This document shows, in pieces, positions 9,400 to 18,447 of a DNA stretch of 64,000 nt. Source of the stretch: Pseudoduganella rivuli (GTDB lineage Bacteria > Pseudomonadota > Gammaproteobacteria > Burkholderiales > Burkholderiaceae_D); the NCBI RefSeq assembly GCF_009674485.1, contig NZ_WKJJ01000018.1:1-64000 (forward strand), written 5' to 3'. The first letter of the stretch is position 1, and every line of letters begins with the position of its first letter. Position numbers and translations under genes: made by a program. The notes under the pieces are model-generated. The model had not been told where the DNA came from, did not search any database, and saw nothing but the letters and a program-made list of their open reading frames with translations.

Positions 9400-10136
9400 G
9401 CGAGCAAATGGGCAAATTCGTGCTGGAAGTGGACCAGCTGCAGGTCAGTTACGGCAAGGTGCAGGCGCTGCACCAGGTCGGACTGAAGTTGGAAAAAGGC
9501 AGCATCGCCACCGTGATCGGCCCCAACGGCGCAGGCAAATCCACGCTGCTGAACGCGGTGATGGGTATCCTGCCGTCGCGCGGCGCGATCCGCTACCAGG
9601 GCCGCGCCATCGAACGCAGCACGCTGGAACAGCGCGTGCTGGACGGCATCGGCCTGGTGCCCGAAACACGCGAACTGTTTTCCACCATGCCGGTGGAAGA
9701 CAACCTGCTGCTGGGCAGCTTCCGCCGCGTGCGGCTGGGCGAGGCCAACCCGCGCGACCAGCTGGCGACCGTCTACGACATCTTCCCGCGCCTGAAGGAG
9801 CGCCGTACGCAGCTGGCCGGCACGCTGTCCGGCGGCGAGCGGCAAATGCTGGCCATCGGCCGTGCGCTGATGGCCAAGCCGTCACTGCTGATGCTCGACG
9901 AGCCCAGCCTGGGACTGGCGCCGCGCATCGTCAAGGAAATCCTGCACATCATCGGCACGTTGCGCGATGGCGGACTGTCGGTGCTGCTGATCGAACAAAA
10001 CGCCCGCGCCGCGCTGCAGGTGGCCGATTACGGGTATGTACTGGAACTGGGGCAGATGTCGATGAACGGGCCCGCCGCGCAACTGGCCGGCGACCCGCAA
10101 GTGGTGCAAGCCTACCTGGGATTCGGCAAGCACTGA
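9396..10136 (+). CDS. ABC transporter ATPase, LivF type
   Basis: The second ATPase of the importer, 246 residues. It has Walker A GPNGAGKSTLLNAV, the signature TLSGGERQ, Walker B LLMLDEPSLGLAP and the H-loop region IEQNARAAL. It is the last importer subunit; a strong GC-rich hairpin follows before the esterase gene 66 bp downstream. It pairs with the LivG half of the preceding fusion to make the ATPase heterodimer. Confidence 0.92.
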   Translation: MSEQMGKFVLEVDQLQVSYGKVQALHQVGLKLEKGSIATVIGPNGAGKSTLLNAVMGILPSRGAIRYQGRAIERSTLEQRVLDGIGLVPETRELFSTMPVEDNLLLGSFRRVRLGEANPRDQLATVYDIFPRLKERRTQLAGTLSGGERQMLAIGRALMAKPSLLMLDEPSLGLAPRIVKEILHIIGTLRDGGLSVLLIEQNARAALQVADYGYVLELGQMSMNGPAAQLAGDPQVVQAYLGFGKH

Positions 10137-10143
10137 ACAGCGC

Positions 10144-10169
10144 CGGCGGCCCCGCCCCGGGGGCCGCCG
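10144..10169. other. Strong GC hairpin between importer and esterase genes
   Basis: Arms CGGCGGCCCC (10144-10153) and GGGGCCGCCG (10160-10169) are perfectly complementary. No T-run follows on the plus strand (an A-run does), so it is not a classical terminator. It may stabilise the upstream mRNA end or lower expression of the following genes. Confidence 0.6.
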
Positions 10170-10202
10170 CGTAGTCAAAAAAAATACATCAGGAGACATG
10201 AT

Positions 10203-11996
10203 ATGCGTTTAAACCATCGCAGGACCCTGCACGCCGCCACGCTGGCAAGCGCCACCGCCGCCGCCCTCCTCACGGCCGGCTGCGGCAGCACGGAAGCGTC
10301 ATCCGAACCGGCCATCCCGCGCCTCGGCGCCGCCACGCCGGGCACGCTGACCGATTGCACCGGCCTGGCCGCCAAAGCCGGACTTGCCAACACCAGCATC
10401 ACGTCCGCCACGCTGGCGCCGGCCGGCAGCGTCACCCAGGTTCTCGCCGGCCAGACCGTCCCCATGCCGGAACACTGCATCGTGCTGGGTAAAATGAACC
10501 AGCGCACCAGCGCGGTCGACGGCAAGAGCTACGCGATCGGTTTTGAAATGCGCCTGCCCACGGCGTGGAACGGGCGCTTCTTCTACCAGGCCAACGGCGG
10601 CAACGATGGCAGCATCAGCGGCGGCAACGCGGCCTTCGGCAACCTGCTGGGCGGCAGCCCGGTCAGCAACGCGCTGTTGCAAGGCTTTGCCGTCATCAGT
10701 TCGGACGCCGGTCACGTGCCCGACACGTCCTACCCTTCCGGCATCAACGGGCAGACGTATGGCCTGGACCCGCAAGCCCGCTCCGACTATGGCTACAACG
10801 CGGTGGCGCAACTGACGCCGATGGCGAAAAACCTGATCAAGACCGCCTATGGCCGGGCCCCGGACCGCTCGTATTTCGTCGGTTGCTCGAACGGCGGCCG
10901 CCATGGCTTTGTCGCGGCCAGCCGCTACGCCGACCAGTACGACGGCATCCTGGCCGGCAATCCCGGCTTCAACCTGCCCAAGGCCGCCGTGGCGGAAATG
11001 TGGGACAACCAGGCGTTCGCCGCGATTTCCCCCACCGGCGCGGACGGCTTGCCCAACCTGGCGGCCAGCTTCAGCGACGCGGACCTGAAGCTGGTGTCCG
11101 ACAAGGTATTGGCCAAGTGCGATGCGCTCGATGGCGTGACGGACGGCATGGTGGGCGATCCGGCCCAGTGCCAGGGCAAATTCTCGCTGGCCACGGACGT
11201 GCCCACCTGCACCGGCGCGGCCGACGGTTCCTGCCTGACGGCGGCGCAAAAGGGAGCGCTGGCCAAGGTGTTCGGCGGCGCGAAAAACGCGGCCGGCACG
11301 GCGCTCTACAGCGACTGGCCGATGGATGCGGGTATCGGCGCGCCCGGCTGGCGCATGTGGAAGATCGGCAATCCGCCGGTCCCCGCGTTCAACATCTTCC
11401 TCGGTACGCCATCGATGGCGTACATCTTCTCGACGCCACCCGCCAGCCCGCAGGTGGTGGACGGCAGCATGGCGTCGCTGATGAAGTTCACGCTGGGCTA
11501 CAGCTTTGAAACCGATGCGCCGAAAATCTTCGCCACCACACCGGTCTTTACGGAATCGGCCATGACGTTCATGACCGCACCCAACCCGGCCGACCTGTCC
11601 ACCTTGCGCAACCGCGGCGCCAAGATGATGGTGTTCCACGGCGTCAGCGACCCGGTGTTTTCCTATCACGACACCATCAACTGGTGGAAAGCGCTGGACA
11701 CCAGCCATGGCGGCAAGGCCGCCGACTTCGCCCGCGTCTACACCATCCCCGGCATGAACCATTGCTCGGGCGGCCCCGCGACCGACCAGTTCGACATGAT
11801 GACGGCGCTGGTGAACTGGGTCGAACAGGGGCAGGCGCCGGCCAGCGTCAAGGCAACCAGCCGCAGCGCCGCGCAGAACAATGGCCTGGGCAACATTCCG
11901 CCCAACCGCACCCGCCCGCTGTGCCCCTATCCGAAGACCGTGAAGTACAACGGCAGCGGCAGCATCGAAGACGCGGCCAGCTTCAGTTGCCAGTAA
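10203..11996 (+). CDS. Tannase/feruloyl esterase family lipoprotein
   Basis: A 597-residue alpha/beta hydrolase of the tannase/feruloyl esterase family. The N-terminus is a lipoprotein signal with lipobox LTAGC, so the protein is probably anchored to the outer membrane. The diagnostic CS-D-HC arrangement is visible: Cys228-Ser229 in GCSNGGRHG, an Asp in HGVSDPVF, and His520-Cys521 in GMNHCSGG; the two Cys are expected to form a disulfide next to the triad. Family members cleave feruloyl esters of plant cell-wall sugars, gallate esters, or MHET. With fcs and vanAB nearby, a methoxycinnamate ester substrate is likely. An AGGAG site precedes the ATG, and the ACAD gene starts 10 bp after its stop. 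Confidence 0.9.
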   Translation: MRLNHRRTLHAATLASATAAALLTAGCGSTEASSEPAIPRLGAATPGTLTDCTGLAAKAGLANTSITSATLAPAGSVTQVLAGQTVPMPEHCIVLGKMNQRTSAVDGKSYAIGFEMRLPTAWNGRFFYQANGGNDGSISGGNAAFGNLLGGSPVSNALLQGFAVISSDAGHVPDTSYPSGINGQTYGLDPQARSDYGYNAVAQLTPMAKNLIKTAYGRAPDRSYFVGCSNGGRHGFVAASRYADQYDGILAGNPGFNLPKAAVAEMWDNQAFAAISPTGADGLPNLAASFSDADLKLVSDKVLAKCDALDGVTDGMVGDPAQCQGKFSLATDVPTCTGAADGSCLTAAQKGALAKVFGGAKNAAGTALYSDWPMDAGIGAPGWRMWKIGNPPVPAFNIFLGTPSMAYIFSTPPASPQVVDGSMASLMKFTLGYSFETDAPKIFATTPVFTESAMTFMTAPNPADLSTLRNRGAKMMVFHGVSDPVFSYHDTINWWKALDTSHGGKAADFARVYTIPGMNHCSGGPATDQFDMMTALVNWVEQGQAPASVKATSRSAAQNNGLGNIPPNRTRPLCPYPKTVKYNGSGSIEDAASFSCQ

Positions 11997-12006
11997 GGGG
12001 GCCGCG

Positions 12007-13791
12007 ATGCTGTCGTACACCCCGCCGCTGAAAGACATGCGCTTCGTGCTGGAACAGGTGCTGGACGCGCCGCGCATGCTGGCCGCCATGCCGGCATATG
12101 CGGAAGTCGACACGGACCTGATGCGCCAGGTGTGCGGCGAGGCGGGCCGCTTCGCCGCCGACGTGCTGTTCCCCCTGAACGCGGTGGGCGACCGCGCAGG
12201 CTGCCGTTACGAACAGGGCGAGGTCCGTACGCCGCCCGGGTTTGCCGACGCCTACCGCCAGTACAGCGCAGCGGGCTGGCCTGCGCTGGCTTGCGCGCCG
12301 GAGCACGGCGGGCAAGGCTTGCCGCAAGTGCTCAACTGCGTGCTGCAGGAAATGATCAGTTCCGCCAACCATGGCTGGGGCATGTATCCCGGCCTGGCGC
12401 ACGGCGCCTATGCCTGCCTGGCGCAATACGGCAGCGCGGAACTGCGGGAACGCTACCTGGAAAAGATCGTCAGCGGCGAATGGCTGGCCACCATGTGCCT
12501 GACCGAGCCGCAAGCCGGCAGCGACCTGGGCCTGCTGCGCAGCCGCGCCGAACCGGCCGGCGACGGCCGCTACGCCATCAGCGGGGCCAAGATCTTCATT
12601 TCCGGCGGCGAACATGACATGACCGCCAATATCGTCCACCTGGTGCTGGCGCGCCTGCCTGATGCAGCGGCCGGCAGCAAGGGCATTTCCCTGTTCCTCG
12701 CGCCGAAATGGCTGCCGGACGGCGCGCGCAACGCCATCCATTGCACCGGCATCGAACACAAGATGGGGATCCGGGGCAGCGCCACGTGCAGCATGCAGTT
12801 CGACGGCGCCACCGGCTGGCTGGTGGGCGAACCGCACCGCGGCCTGGCGGCGATGTTCGTCATGATGAATGCGGCCCGGCTGCAGGTGGCGGCGCAGGGC
12901 CTGGGCATCGCGGAAACCGCGTGGCAAAACGCCGAGGCCTACGCGCACGAGCGGTTACAGGGCAAGGCTGCGGCCTGTCCCGCCGGCCAGGATGGCGGGC
13001 GCGCCGATCCGATTGCCAGGCATGCGGCGGTCCAGCGCCTGCTGATGACGCAGCGCGCCTATGTCGAAGGCGGGCGCATGCTGGCTTACTGGACCGGCCT
13101 GGCGCTCGACTGCGCGGAACAGCATGCCGACCCGGCCATGCGCGAACAGGCGCACGGCCATGTCAGCCTGCTCACGCCCGTGCTGAAAGCCATGCTCACC
13201 GAGCAGGGCTTTGCGGGCGCCAGCCAGGCCTTGCAAGTGTTCGGCGGTCACGGCTACATCGCGGAAACCGGCATCGAGCAATATGTGCGCGATGCGCGGG
13301 TGGCCATGATTTATGAGGGCAGCAACGAAATCCAGGCGGTCGACCTGTTGCTGCGCAAGGTGCTGGCCGACGGCGGCGCCCGGCTGGACGACTGGCTGGC
13401 CCTGGTGCGCGCCACGGCCGCACTGGAACGCGACGGCGAACTGGCCGCGCCGGCGCAGGCGCTGGCCGCGTTGGCCGAACGCACGCAGGCGGCGGTGCGC
13501 GCCATCGCGCAGGCGGCCGCCGCGCAACCTGCGCTGCCGTACCGCGTGGCGCCCGACATGCTGCGCGTGACCGGCCATTGCGGACTGGCCTGGATGTGGT
13601 TGCGCGCGGCGCGCGCCGCCATCGACGGACAGGCGCAGGATCCGGCCTTCCACGACGCCAAACGCGCCACCGCCGGCTATTACTTTGCCTGCGTACTGCC
13701 GGAAGTGGAGCAACTGTTCGCCGTTATCAACAATTGTTTGCAGCAAAGCGCCGGGGGAGCCGGCGCCTGTTTTTATCCCCAAGGAGACTAG
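12007..13791 (+). CDS. Acyl-CoA dehydrogenase, 594-residue long form
   Basis: An FAD-dependent acyl-CoA dehydrogenase of the long (about 590 residue) type with a C-terminal extension, like DmdC-type enzymes. The FAD/substrate motif TEPQAGSDLG is present, and the catalytic base is probably Glu437 in MIYEGSNEIQ. Placed between the esterase and porin genes of a ferulate locus, it may oxidise dihydroferuloyl-CoA or a related arylpropanoyl-CoA to the cinnamoyl-CoA. Pseudomonas ferulate clusters also carry an acyl-CoA dehydrogenase gene (acd) beside fcs and a thiolase gene (aat). Substrate is inferred. Confidence 0.88.
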   Translation: MLSYTPPLKDMRFVLEQVLDAPRMLAAMPAYAEVDTDLMRQVCGEAGRFAADVLFPLNAVGDRAGCRYEQGEVRTPPGFADAYRQYSAAGWPALACAPEHGGQGLPQVLNCVLQEMISSANHGWGMYPGLAHGAYACLAQYGSAELRERYLEKIVSGEWLATMCLTEPQAGSDLGLLRSRAEPAGDGRYAISGAKIFISGGEHDMTANIVHLVLARLPDAAAGSKGISLFLAPKWLPDGARNAIHCTGIEHKMGIRGSATCSMQFDGATGWLVGEPHRGLAAMFVMMNAARLQVAAQGLGIAETAWQNAEAYAHERLQGKAAACPAGQDGGRADPIARHAAVQRLLMTQRAYVEGGRMLAYWTGLALDCAEQHADPAMREQAHGHVSLLTPVLKAMLTEQGFAGASQALQVFGGHGYIAETGIEQYVRDARVAMIYEGSNEIQAVDLLLRKVLADGGARLDDWLALVRATAALERDGELAAPAQALAALAERTQAAVRAIAQAAAAQPALPYRVAPDMLRVTGHCGLAWMWLRAARAAIDGQAQDPAFHDAKRATAGYYFACVLPEVEQLFAVINNCLQQSAGGAGACFYPQGD

Positions 13792-13795
13792 AAAA

Positions 13796-14887
13796 ATGAA
13801 ACAAGCAATCCGTTACGCATGCGTACTGCTGGGAGGCATGGCCGCATCCGCCGCCATGGCGCAATCGTCGGTCACGGTCTATGGCCTGGTCGATTCCGGT
13901 ATCGCCTACACCACCAATATCAACGCGGCCGGCGATTCGATCACGAAAATCCCGTCGCTGACCAGCAGCTTCCCGTCGCGCATCGGCTTCCGCGGCACGG
14001 AAGACCTGGGCAACGGCTTGCAAGCCGTGTTCACGCTGGAAAACGGCCTGGCGCTGGACACCGGCACGACCGGCCAGGGCGGCCGCCTGTTCGGCCGCCA
14101 GGCGTCGGTCGGACTGAAGGGCGCGTGGGGCACGCTGACCCTGGGCCGCCAGGTCAACATGACATACCTGTCCGGACTGAAGACCGACGTGCTGGGCCCG
14201 CACCTGTTTGCCATCGGCAGCATCGATCCCTACCTGCCGAATGCGCGCAGCGACAACGCCATCGGCTACCTCGGCAATTTCAATGAATTCACCGTGGGCG
14301 CGACCTACAGCCTGGGGCGCGACGCCTCGGCGGCGGGCGGCCCCGCCGCCACCAACTGCGCGGGCGAAGTGGCGGGCAACAGCAAGGCGTGCCGCCAAAT
14401 CACCGGCCTGCTGGGCTATGACAACAAGCGCTTCGGCATCACCACGTCGTACGACATCCTGTACGGCAACACCGGCGCTGCGGGCGGCCTGACCAGCAGC
14501 AATAACAGCGACCGCCGCGTCACACTGAACGCTTACGCGATGGCGGGTGAAACCAAACTGGGCGGCGGCGTGATCGCCCGCAAGACCAATGCCGCCACCG
14601 GCGTCAGCGAATCCGACCTGTATTACTTCGGCGTCAGCCACCCGCTGTCGCCGTTGCTGGTCCTGGACGGCCAGGTGGCTTACCGCGACCTGAAAAACAG
14701 CAATGCCGACGTGACGATGTACGTGGCGCGCCTGACGTATCTGCTGTCCAAGCGCACCGCCACCTATGCCGCCATCGGCCGCATGAAAAACGATGGCGCC
14801 TCCGCCGTCGCGCTGGACGCGGGCGGCACCGTGGGCGTGGGCAAGACGCAGAACGGCGTCATGGCCGGCGTGCGCCACGCCTTCTGA
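13796..14887 (+). CDS. Gram-negative porin
   Basis: A 363-residue outer-membrane porin of the betaproteobacterial Porin_4 type. It has a signal peptide ending AASAAMA, the mature start QSSVTVYGLVDSGIAY, a PSRIGFRGTEDLGNGLQAVFTLE strand-loop region and the C-terminal Phe (VRHAF) needed for barrel assembly. The start is the ATG preceded by AAGGAG; a longer in-frame extension into the ACAD gene is not credible. Two cysteines in one loop (around TNCAGEV and KACRQ) may form a disulfide. It starts 4 bp after the ACAD stop, so it is probably the outer-membrane channel for the same substrate. Confidence 0.93.
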   Translation: MKQAIRYACVLLGGMAASAAMAQSSVTVYGLVDSGIAYTTNINAAGDSITKIPSLTSSFPSRIGFRGTEDLGNGLQAVFTLENGLALDTGTTGQGGRLFGRQASVGLKGAWGTLTLGRQVNMTYLSGLKTDVLGPHLFAIGSIDPYLPNARSDNAIGYLGNFNEFTVGATYSLGRDASAAGGPAATNCAGEVAGNSKACRQITGLLGYDNKRFGITTSYDILYGNTGAAGGLTSSNNSDRRVTLNAYAMAGETKLGGGVIARKTNAATGVSESDLYYFGVSHPLSPLLVLDGQVAYRDLKNSNADVTMYVARLTYLLSKRTATYAAIGRMKNDGASAVALDAGGTVGVGKTQNGVMAGVRHAF

Positions 14888-14903
14888 AGCGCATGACGGG
14901 AAT

Positions 14904-14919
14904 GTCAGGATTTCCTGAC
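14904..14919. other. Small hairpin after the porin gene
   Basis: GTCAGGA (14904-14910), TT, TCCTGAC (14913-14919) form a perfect stem. No T-run follows directly. Nearby GGGAAT repeats suggest it may be part of the promoter region of the next gene rather than a terminator. Confidence 0.4.
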
Positions 14920-14947
14920 GGGAGTTCGGGAATACCCTGATGTTCTT

Positions 14948-17611
14948 TTGGGTAAGGCGGCCCTACCATGGAGAATCGACCGCCTTACCTACTTGTCGCT
15001 TGCCATGATTTTTTTTGCCGCCGCCGGGGCGGTTCTCTTGCCGCCAGTCATTTTTCTCCTCATCCTGCAGGCGCGCCGCATGCGGCGGCTGGCGGCACAG
15101 GTGAGCGAGGGCGCGCTGTTCCGCAACATGGTCAACCAGGTCAGGGACGTCGCCGTGACCATGCACGACATGGCCGATGGCGGCCGCGTGATCTTCGCCA
15201 ACGACGCCGCCTGCCTGCACTTCGGCGTCAGCCGGGAAACGCTGCTGACCTGGCGTCCGCCGAACTGGAACCCTACCGTGGGCGCCGCCGATATCGCGGC
15301 GCTCTACCGCAAGCTGAAACATGGCGATTCGGACACGCTGGAAACCATGCACCGCATCGCCACGGGGGACCTGGTGCCAGTGGAAGTCATGCTGCTATGC
15401 CAGGTGCACGAGGGCGCGCCCGTCATCATCGCCTACACGCGCGACATCCGCGCCCGCAAGGCCGAGGAAGCGCGGCGCCTGGCGTATGAGCGGGCCGAAG
15501 GCTATGCGCATGACCTCAACGAGCGCAAGCGCCTGGAAGCGCTGTTGCAGCGGCGCGAACACAGTTACCGCACGCTGGTCGAGAACTTGCCGGACCCGCT
15601 GTTCCGCTACGACACCGAGTGCCGCCGCACCTACGTCAGCCCGGCGGTGGAACGCGCCACCGGCAAACCCGCGTCCGAACTGGTCGGCAGGACACCGGCC
15701 GACGCGCCACTGGTTGCCGGTGCCCAGAACGAGCGGCTGCTGGCCGATATCCGCCACGTGCTGGCGAGCGGCAAGCCGGTTGTCAGCGAAATGGCGTACC
15801 AGGCCCCGGACGGACGCCTGCGCCAGTTCCAGAACCACTTCGGGCCGGAATTCGACGCCAATGGCGCGGTGACCGGCGTGCTCTCCATCATGCGCGACAT
15901 TACTGAACTGAAGCGCCTGGAAACATTGATGCGCAAGCGCGAAGAGGAATTCCGCGCGCTGGTGGAAAATTCGCCGGACATCATTTCCCGCTATGACCTC
16001 GATTGCCGCCGCGTCTACACCAATCCGCGCGGCGTGGCGTCGCTGGGCGGCGACCTGGCCCGGATCCTCGGCACGACACCGGCCGACCTGCCCGGCGGCG
16101 AGCCTGGCGCGCGCTACCTGGAAGCGATTGGCGATGTGATTGCGCAAGGCAAGGAGCGCAGCATCGAACTGGAGTGGCGCACGGGCGGCCCCGAGACGTG
16201 CCTGCACGTGCGCATGTGCCCGGAGTTCGACGTCCACGGCCGCGTGAGCCACGTGCTGGCGATCGGCCGCGACATCAGCGAAATCGATGAATACCGGCGC
16301 GTGATCCACCGCCAGGCGTTCAGCGACGCGCTGACCGGCTTGCCCAACCGCACCTTGCTGTCCGACCGCATCCGCCACGCCATCGCCGATGCCGCTTACC
16401 ACGGGCATCAGTTCGGCCTGATGATGCTGGACCTGGACCATTTCAAGGAAATCAACGACACCATGGGCCATGGGGCCGGTGACGCGTTGCTGCGCATGGC
16501 GGCCCAGCGCCTGCAGGCCAGCGTGCGCCCGTACGACACGGTGGCGCGGCTGGGCGGCGACGAATTCTCGGTGCTGCTGCCGAACATGCGCAAGGGTGAC
16601 GACCTGGCGACGGTGGCGGGCAAGATCCTGCATGAACTGGCCGAGCCTTTCGAGGTGGAAGGCCAGGAATTGTTTGTCTCGTGCAGCATCGGCATCGCGA
16701 TGTATCCGGACGACAGTACCGGCTTCGACGCGCTGTACAAATACGCCGACTCGGCGATGTACCACGCCAAGCAAATGGGACGCAACAATTTCCAGTTTTA
16801 CCAGCCCGAATTCACGCGCCGCTCGCAGGATCGGCTGGAGCTGGAAGCGGCATTGCGGCGGGCGCAAAAGCGCGGCGAATTGATGCTGTATTACCAGCCG
16901 CAGATCGAACTGCAGAGCGGAGGCATGGTCAGCGCCGAGGCGCTGCTGCGCTGGCGCCGCGATGGTTATGGCATCGTGGCGCCGGACCGCTTCATCCCGG
17001 CCGCGGAAGTGTGCGGCCTGATCATCGGCATCGGTGAATGGGTCTTGCGCACCGCCTGCGGCGACGTGGTGCGCTGGAACCAGGGGCGGGCCGTCCCGGT
17101 GCGGGTGGCGGTCAACCTGTCGACGCGCCAGTTCGTGCGCAACGACCTGGCCGGTTCGGTACGCCGCATCCTCGAAGAGACCGGCTGCGATCCGGCATGG
17201 CTGGAACTGGAAATCACCGAGAGCCTGTTGCTGGAAGATAGCCGCGAAGTCGCCGCCACGCTGGAAGCCCTGCACGGCATGGGGCTGTCGATTTCGATCG
17301 ACGATTTCGGCACCGGTTATTCAGCGCTCAGCTACCTGAACCGCTTCCCGGTCAGCCAGTTGAAGATCGACCGCTCGTTCGTGCAGGGCGTTCCGGCGGA
17401 GCGCGACAAGTGCGAGCTGGTCAAGGCCATGCTGTCGATCGCCGCCGCACTGCGGCTGGAAACCGTGGCCGAAGGCGTGGAAACCGCGGAGCAGGCGGAA
17501 TACCTGATGGCGCACGGCTGCCGCCTGGCGCAGGGCTACCTGTTCGGCAAACCCATGCCGCTGGCGCAGTTTGGCGCCCTGCTGCTGGAACAGGACGCGC
17601 CCGTGCAATAA
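14948..17611 (+). CDS. Membrane-anchored PAS-GGDEF-EAL c-di-GMP enzyme
   Basis: The protein starts with one membrane helix (AMIFFAAAGAVLLPPVIFLL), followed by a PAS-like region (about 50-170) and two clear PAS domains (about 200-320 and 330-440). Then come a GGDEF domain (536-540 GGDEF, with RPYD five residues upstream as a product-inhibition I-site) and an EAL domain (Glu664-Ala-Leu, DDFGTGYS, AEGVET). Both catalytic signatures are complete, so it could make or degrade c-di-GMP under PAS control. The start is uncertain: TTG at 14948 or ATG at 15005; neither has a clear ribosome-binding site. Position beside the ferulate genes hints at, but does not prove, an aromatic or redox input. Confidence 0.88.
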   Translation: MGKAALPWRIDRLTYLSLAMIFFAAAGAVLLPPVIFLLILQARRMRRLAAQVSEGALFRNMVNQVRDVAVTMHDMADGGRVIFANDAACLHFGVSRETLLTWRPPNWNPTVGAADIAALYRKLKHGDSDTLETMHRIATGDLVPVEVMLLCQVHEGAPVIIAYTRDIRARKAEEARRLAYERAEGYAHDLNERKRLEALLQRREHSYRTLVENLPDPLFRYDTECRRTYVSPAVERATGKPASELVGRTPADAPLVAGAQNERLLADIRHVLASGKPVVSEMAYQAPDGRLRQFQNHFGPEFDANGAVTGVLSIMRDITELKRLETLMRKREEEFRALVENSPDIISRYDLDCRRVYTNPRGVASLGGDLARILGTTPADLPGGEPGARYLEAIGDVIAQGKERSIELEWRTGGPETCLHVRMCPEFDVHGRVSHVLAIGRDISEIDEYRRVIHRQAFSDALTGLPNRTLLSDRIRHAIADAAYHGHQFGLMMLDLDHFKEINDTMGHGAGDALLRMAAQRLQASVRPYDTVARLGGDEFSVLLPNMRKGDDLATVAGKILHELAEPFEVEGQELFVSCSIGIAMYPDDSTGFDALYKYADSAMYHAKQMGRNNFQFYQPEFTRRSQDRLELEAALRRAQKRGELMLYYQPQIELQSGGMVSAEALLRWRRDGYGIVAPDRFIPAAEVCGLIIGIGEWVLRTACGDVVRWNQGRAVPVRVAVNLSTRQFVRNDLAGSVRRILEETGCDPAWLELEITESLLLEDSREVAATLEALHGMGLSISIDDFGTGYSALSYLNRFPVSQLKIDRSFVQGVPAERDKCELVKAMLSIAAALRLETVAEGVETAEQAEYLMAHGCRLAQGYLFGKPMPLAQFGALLLEQDAPVQ

Positions 17612-17623
17612 CGCGACGGGTGT

Positions 17624-18385
17624 TCAGCGCGGCGGCAGGCGCAAAGCGCCGTCGAGGCGGATCACTTCACCGTTCAGCGCCAGGTTGCCGGCGATATGCA
17701 GCGCCAGCGACGCGAATTCCGCCGCCTTGCCGAGGCGCTTGGGAAACGGAATCGACGCACCCAGCGATTGCTGCACTTCTTCCGGCAACTGGTACAGCAG
17801 CGGCGTCAGGAACAGGCCCGGGGCAATCGTGACCACGCGCACGCCGAATTGCGCCAGGTCGCGCGCCAGCGGCAAGGTCAGCGACACCAGCCCGCCTTTC
17901 GACGCGGCATAAGCGGCTTGCCCCACCTGGCCATCGTAGGCCGCCACCGACGCGGTGCACACGATCACGCCGCGCTCATTGTCTTCCAGCGGGTCCAGCG
18001 CCGTCATTTCCGCGGCGGCCAGGCGGATCACGTTGAAGGTGCCGATCAGGTTGACGTTGATGATGCGGCTGAAGTCTTCCAGCGGCATCGGGCCGTCACG
18101 TCCCACCAGCCGTTTCGCGCCGCCAATGCCGGCGCAATTCATCAGGATGCGCGCCGGGCCGTGCGCGGCGCGCGCCACCGCCAGCGCTTCGCGCACGCTG
18201 GCTTCGCTGGTGATGTCGCACTGCACGGCAATGCCGCCCACCTCGCGCGCCAGCGTTTCCGCCGCCGCGATATTCACGTCCAGCACCGCCACTTTCGCGC
18301 CGGCCTGCGCCAGCTGGCGCACGGTTTCCGCGCCCAGCCCCGATGCGCCGCCCGTCACCAGGGCGGCTTGTCCTTGTAGTTGCAT
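17624..18385 (-). CDS. SDR-family 3-hydroxyacyl-CoA dehydrogenase
   Basis: A 253-residue short-chain dehydrogenase resembling the type-2 3-hydroxyacyl-CoA dehydrogenases (HSD17B10 group). It has the cofactor motif TGGASGLG (residues 11-18), NCAG, and catalytic Ser146, Tyr159, Lys163 (YAASK). The ATG at 18385 was chosen because the standard SDR N-terminus (MQLQGQAALVTGG) begins there; the frame upstream is open but not conserved in kind. It is the last gene of the leftward crotonase-fcs-thiolase-SDR operon and would oxidise the 3-hydroxy intermediate made by the crotonase. It converges on the GGDEF-EAL gene with 12 bp between. Confidence 0.88.
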   Translation of the reverse strand: MQLQGQAALVTGGASGLGAETVRQLAQAGAKVAVLDVNIAAAETLAREVGGIAVQCDITSEASVREALAVARAAHGPARILMNCAGIGGAKRLVGRDGPMPLEDFSRIINVNLIGTFNVIRLAAAEMTALDPLEDNERGVIVCTASVAAYDGQVGQAAYAASKGGLVSLTLPLARDLAQFGVRVVTIAPGLFLTPLLYQLPEEVQQSLGASIPFPKRLGKAAEFASLALHIAGNLALNGEVIRLDGALRLPPR

Positions 18386-18397
18386 GTCTGTCTCTCC

Positions 18398-18421
18398 GTA
18401 TGGATATTCGTATGGATATTC
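18398..18421. repeat. Tandem 12-bp repeat in the thiolase-SDR gap
   Basis: GTATGGATATTC is repeated exactly at 18398-18409 and 18410-18421, followed by a partial third copy (GTGTATGT). It fills part of the 62-bp gap ahead of the SDR start, the widest gap in this operon. Confidence 0.8.
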
Positions 18422-18447
18422 GTGTATGTGCTGCCACACGGCCAGGA

